Shown one piece after another: positions 31,469 to 32,749 of a stretch of 32,749 nucleotides of DNA. The notes under the pieces are model-generated. The model made no database searches and was not told the DNA's origin. It saw nothing but the letters and a program-made list of their open reading frames with translations. Position numbers and translations under genes: made by a program. Positions within the stretch are counted from its first letter, which is position 1; every line of letters starts with the position of its first letter. Origin of the DNA: Clostridia bacterium. GTDB taxonomy: Bacteria; Bacillota; Clostridia; Christensenellales; CAG-138. The stretch is taken from positions 1-32,749 of the forward strand of contig JAFZIH010000064.1 in NCBI GenBank assembly GCA_017554455.1, given 5' to 3'.

Positions 31469-31789
31469 ATGGACGTTCAGTTAAAGCGCGGGCTGTTGGA
31501 CGTGTGCGTGCTGGCGGCGATCAAGAATGAAGATTCCTACGGCTATAAGATCATCAAGGACATGAAGCCGTACGTCGAGCTTTCGGAGTCGACGCTGTAC
31601 ACCATTTTGAAACGGCTCGAAGCGGCGGCAATGCTGACGGTGCGGACCGCGGAGCACGACGGGCGGCTGCGAAAGTATTATCACATCACGGATGCAGGGC
31701 ATCGGCGGATCGAGGAGTTCAAGAGCGAATGGCAGGAGGTCATTGCGATCTATCAATTTGTAACCAGGGGGGAAGAAAATCATGCTTAA
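31469..31789 (+). CDS. PadR-family transcriptional regulator
   Basis: A 106-residue winged-helix repressor: MDVQLKRGLLDVCVLAAI, YGYKIIKDM, STLYTILKRLEAAAML and GRLRKYYHITDAGHRRIEEF are the classic PadR sequence. The short length lacks a long C-terminal helix, as in subfamily 2. It heads an operon with a DUF1700 and a DUF4097-like gene, the usual trio in Bacillota, and probably represses it through the repeats just upstream. AAAGGAGG precedes the ATG. It overlaps the next gene by 8 bases. Confidence 0.93.
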   Translation: MDVQLKRGLLDVCVLAAIKNEDSYGYKIIKDMKPYVELSESTLYTILKRLEAAAMLTVRTAEHDGRLRKYYHITDAGHRRIEEFKSEWQEVIAIYQFVTRGEENHA

Positions 31790-32384
31790 ACAAGAGTTTT
31801 TAAACGCGCTGCGGGATCGGCTTTCCGGGCTTCCGCAGGCGGATATCGAAGAACGGCTGACGTTCTACGGAGAGATGATCGACGATCGGATGGAGGAAGG
31901 GCTTTCCGAGGAGAAGGCAATTGAAGAGATCGGTCCGGTCGATGAGGTCGTTTCGCAGATTCTGGAGGAAACGCCGCTTACGAAGCTTGTCAAGGAGAAG
32001 ATCAGACCGAAGCGCAAGATGCGCGCGTGGGAGATCGTGCTGCTCGTGCTCGGGTTTCCGCTTTGGTTCCCGCTGTCGATCGTTGCGTTCGTATTGATCT
32101 TTGTCTTCTATATCGTGCTGTGGGTGCTGGTGATCTGCCTTTGGGCGATCGAGATCGCGCTCTGGGCTTGCGCGCTGGCGTGTCTTGTCGGAGCGGTCGG
32201 GCTCTTCGTCACGAAGCAGCCGATCCCCGCGGTCGGCGCGATCGGCGCAGGGATGCTCCTTGCCGGGCTTTCGATCTTCCTGTTCTTCGCCTGCAAGGCG
32301 GCGACCGTCGGGACGGCGAAGCTTGCCAAGAAGATCGTGCACGGTATCAAGAGACTGTTTGTCGGAAGGGAGAAAACAAAATGA
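31782..32384 (+). CDS. DUF1700 family membrane protein
   Basis: A 200-residue protein. The N-terminal HAAS-type helical domain reads FLNALRDRLSGLP, EERLTFYGEMIDDRMEEGLSEEKAIEEIG, the DUF1700 signature. Four membrane helices follow (about 85-180) and a basic tail. Its biochemical role is unknown; it usually lies between PadR and DUF4097 genes, as here. It overlaps padR by 8 bases and the next gene by 4 (ATGA), so all three are coupled. Confidence 0.88.
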   Translation: MLKQEFLNALRDRLSGLPQADIEERLTFYGEMIDDRMEEGLSEEKAIEEIGPVDEVVSQILEETPLTKLVKEKIRPKRKMRAWEIVLLVLGFPLWFPLSIVAFVLIFVFYIVLWVLVICLWAIEIALWACALACLVGAVGLFVTKQPIPAVGAIGAGMLLAGLSIFLFFACKAATVGTAKLAKKIVHGIKRLFVGREKTK

Positions 32385-32749
32385 AAAAGGCATTTATCAT
32401 TATAGCGATCATCCTTGTGGTCCTTGGCTCAGCGATCTTTTTTGCCGCGTTTGCCTCCGCGAAATTTGATTTTCGTAATCTGGAGACGTCGAAGCTTCAA
32501 ACAAAGACGTATCCCGTCAGCGAGGATTTTCAACACATCCGGATCGACGAGGATACGGCGGATATCGTCTTTGCCCTGTCGGAGGACGGAACCTGCAGCG
32601 TCGTATGCCGCGAATCCGAAAAGACGACGCGCACGGTCACGGTGGAGAACGGCACGCTTACGATCGTCTCCACGGAACGGTTCGGATGGAGGAACCTGTT
32701 CAGTCTGTCCTTTGAAAACGAGAGCGTGACCGTGTATCTGCCGAAGGAC
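32381..32749 (+). CDS. DUF4097-like envelope protein (cut by window end)
   Basis: The first 123 codons of a gene that continues past the window. It starts with a membrane anchor or signal peptide (MKKAFIIIAIILVVLGSAI), then a beta-rich stretch with FQHIRIDEDTADIVF and VTVENGTLTIVS, which matches the DUF4097 (DUF2807-like) beta-strand repeat family. The third member of the PadR-DUF1700-DUF4097 trio. GGGAG precedes the ATG, which overlaps the upstream stop. No stop codon is reached in the window. Confidence 0.8.
   Translation, partial: MKKAFIIIAIILVVLGSAIFFAAFASAKFDFRNLETSKLQTKTYPVSEDFQHIRIDEDTADIVFALSEDGTCSVVCRESEKTTRTVTVENGTLTIVSTERFGWRNLFSLSFENESVTVYLPKD

Overview
The window comes from a Gram-positive, GC-rich Bacillota genome, most likely an anaerobic Clostridia lineage. 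This is inferred from gene order (yybS-gdpP-rplI-dnaB and ylxM-ffh-rpsP-khpA-rimM-trmD-rplS), from T-box leaders on two tRNA synthetase genes, and from PadR/DUF1700 and LytTR/DUF3021 gene pairs. I see no phage, transposase, CRISPR array, rRNA or tRNA gene. Most of the window is chromosomal core with envelope and regulatory genes between the housekeeping blocks.

Layout. 10-891: a LytTR regulator and a DUF3021 membrane partner. 892-1258: an AT-rich, highly palindromic non-coding stretch. 1259-4802: a three-gene cluster of two related membrane-anchored YARHG proteins flanking a zinc-ribbon membrane protein. 4880-8282: ileS with an Ile T-box (specifier ATC). 8337-12346, minus strand: an envelope operon of a NodB-type deacetylase, a TIGR04076-like small protein, and a large secreted lipase-like protein fused to a polytopic domain that resembles YhhN/TMEM86 lysoplasmalogenases. 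12418-14579: thrS with a Thr T-box (specifier ACC). 14688-19468: yybS-like gene, gdpP, rplI, dnaB. 19514-23458, minus: an RND exporter with a long coiled-coil insertion. 23635-25041: a PIG-V-like membrane glycosyltransferase. 25121-29028: the SRP/ribosome maturation operon and rplS. 29255-31347: a secreted four-SH3 protein, then a small kinase-like gene overlapping a GNAT acetyltransferase gene. 31469-32749: PadR, DUF1700 and a DUF4097-like gene cut by the window end.

How the parts work together. The two synthetase genes each respond to their own uncharged tRNA; their leaders share the same nine bases before the specifier, so the codons can be read directly. The ylxM-trmD block joins SRP targeting, ribosomal protein S16, a KH RNA-binding protein, 30S maturation and tRNA m1G37 methylation, with overlapping starts suggesting translational coupling. 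The minus-strand operon and the RND, SH3 and glycosyltransferase genes act at the cell surface.

The most interesting points are: (1) the lipase-YhhN-like fusion, which could join acyl-chain and vinyl-ether lipid hydrolysis in one protein; (2) three genes whose -10 box lies only 6-7 bases from ATG with no ribosome binding site, suggesting leaderless mRNAs; (3) the nested palindrome before the YARHG cluster, followed by a hairpin that displays a Shine-Dalgarno sequence in its loop; and (4) the RND insertion. All functional statements come from reading motifs by eye; no database search was run.
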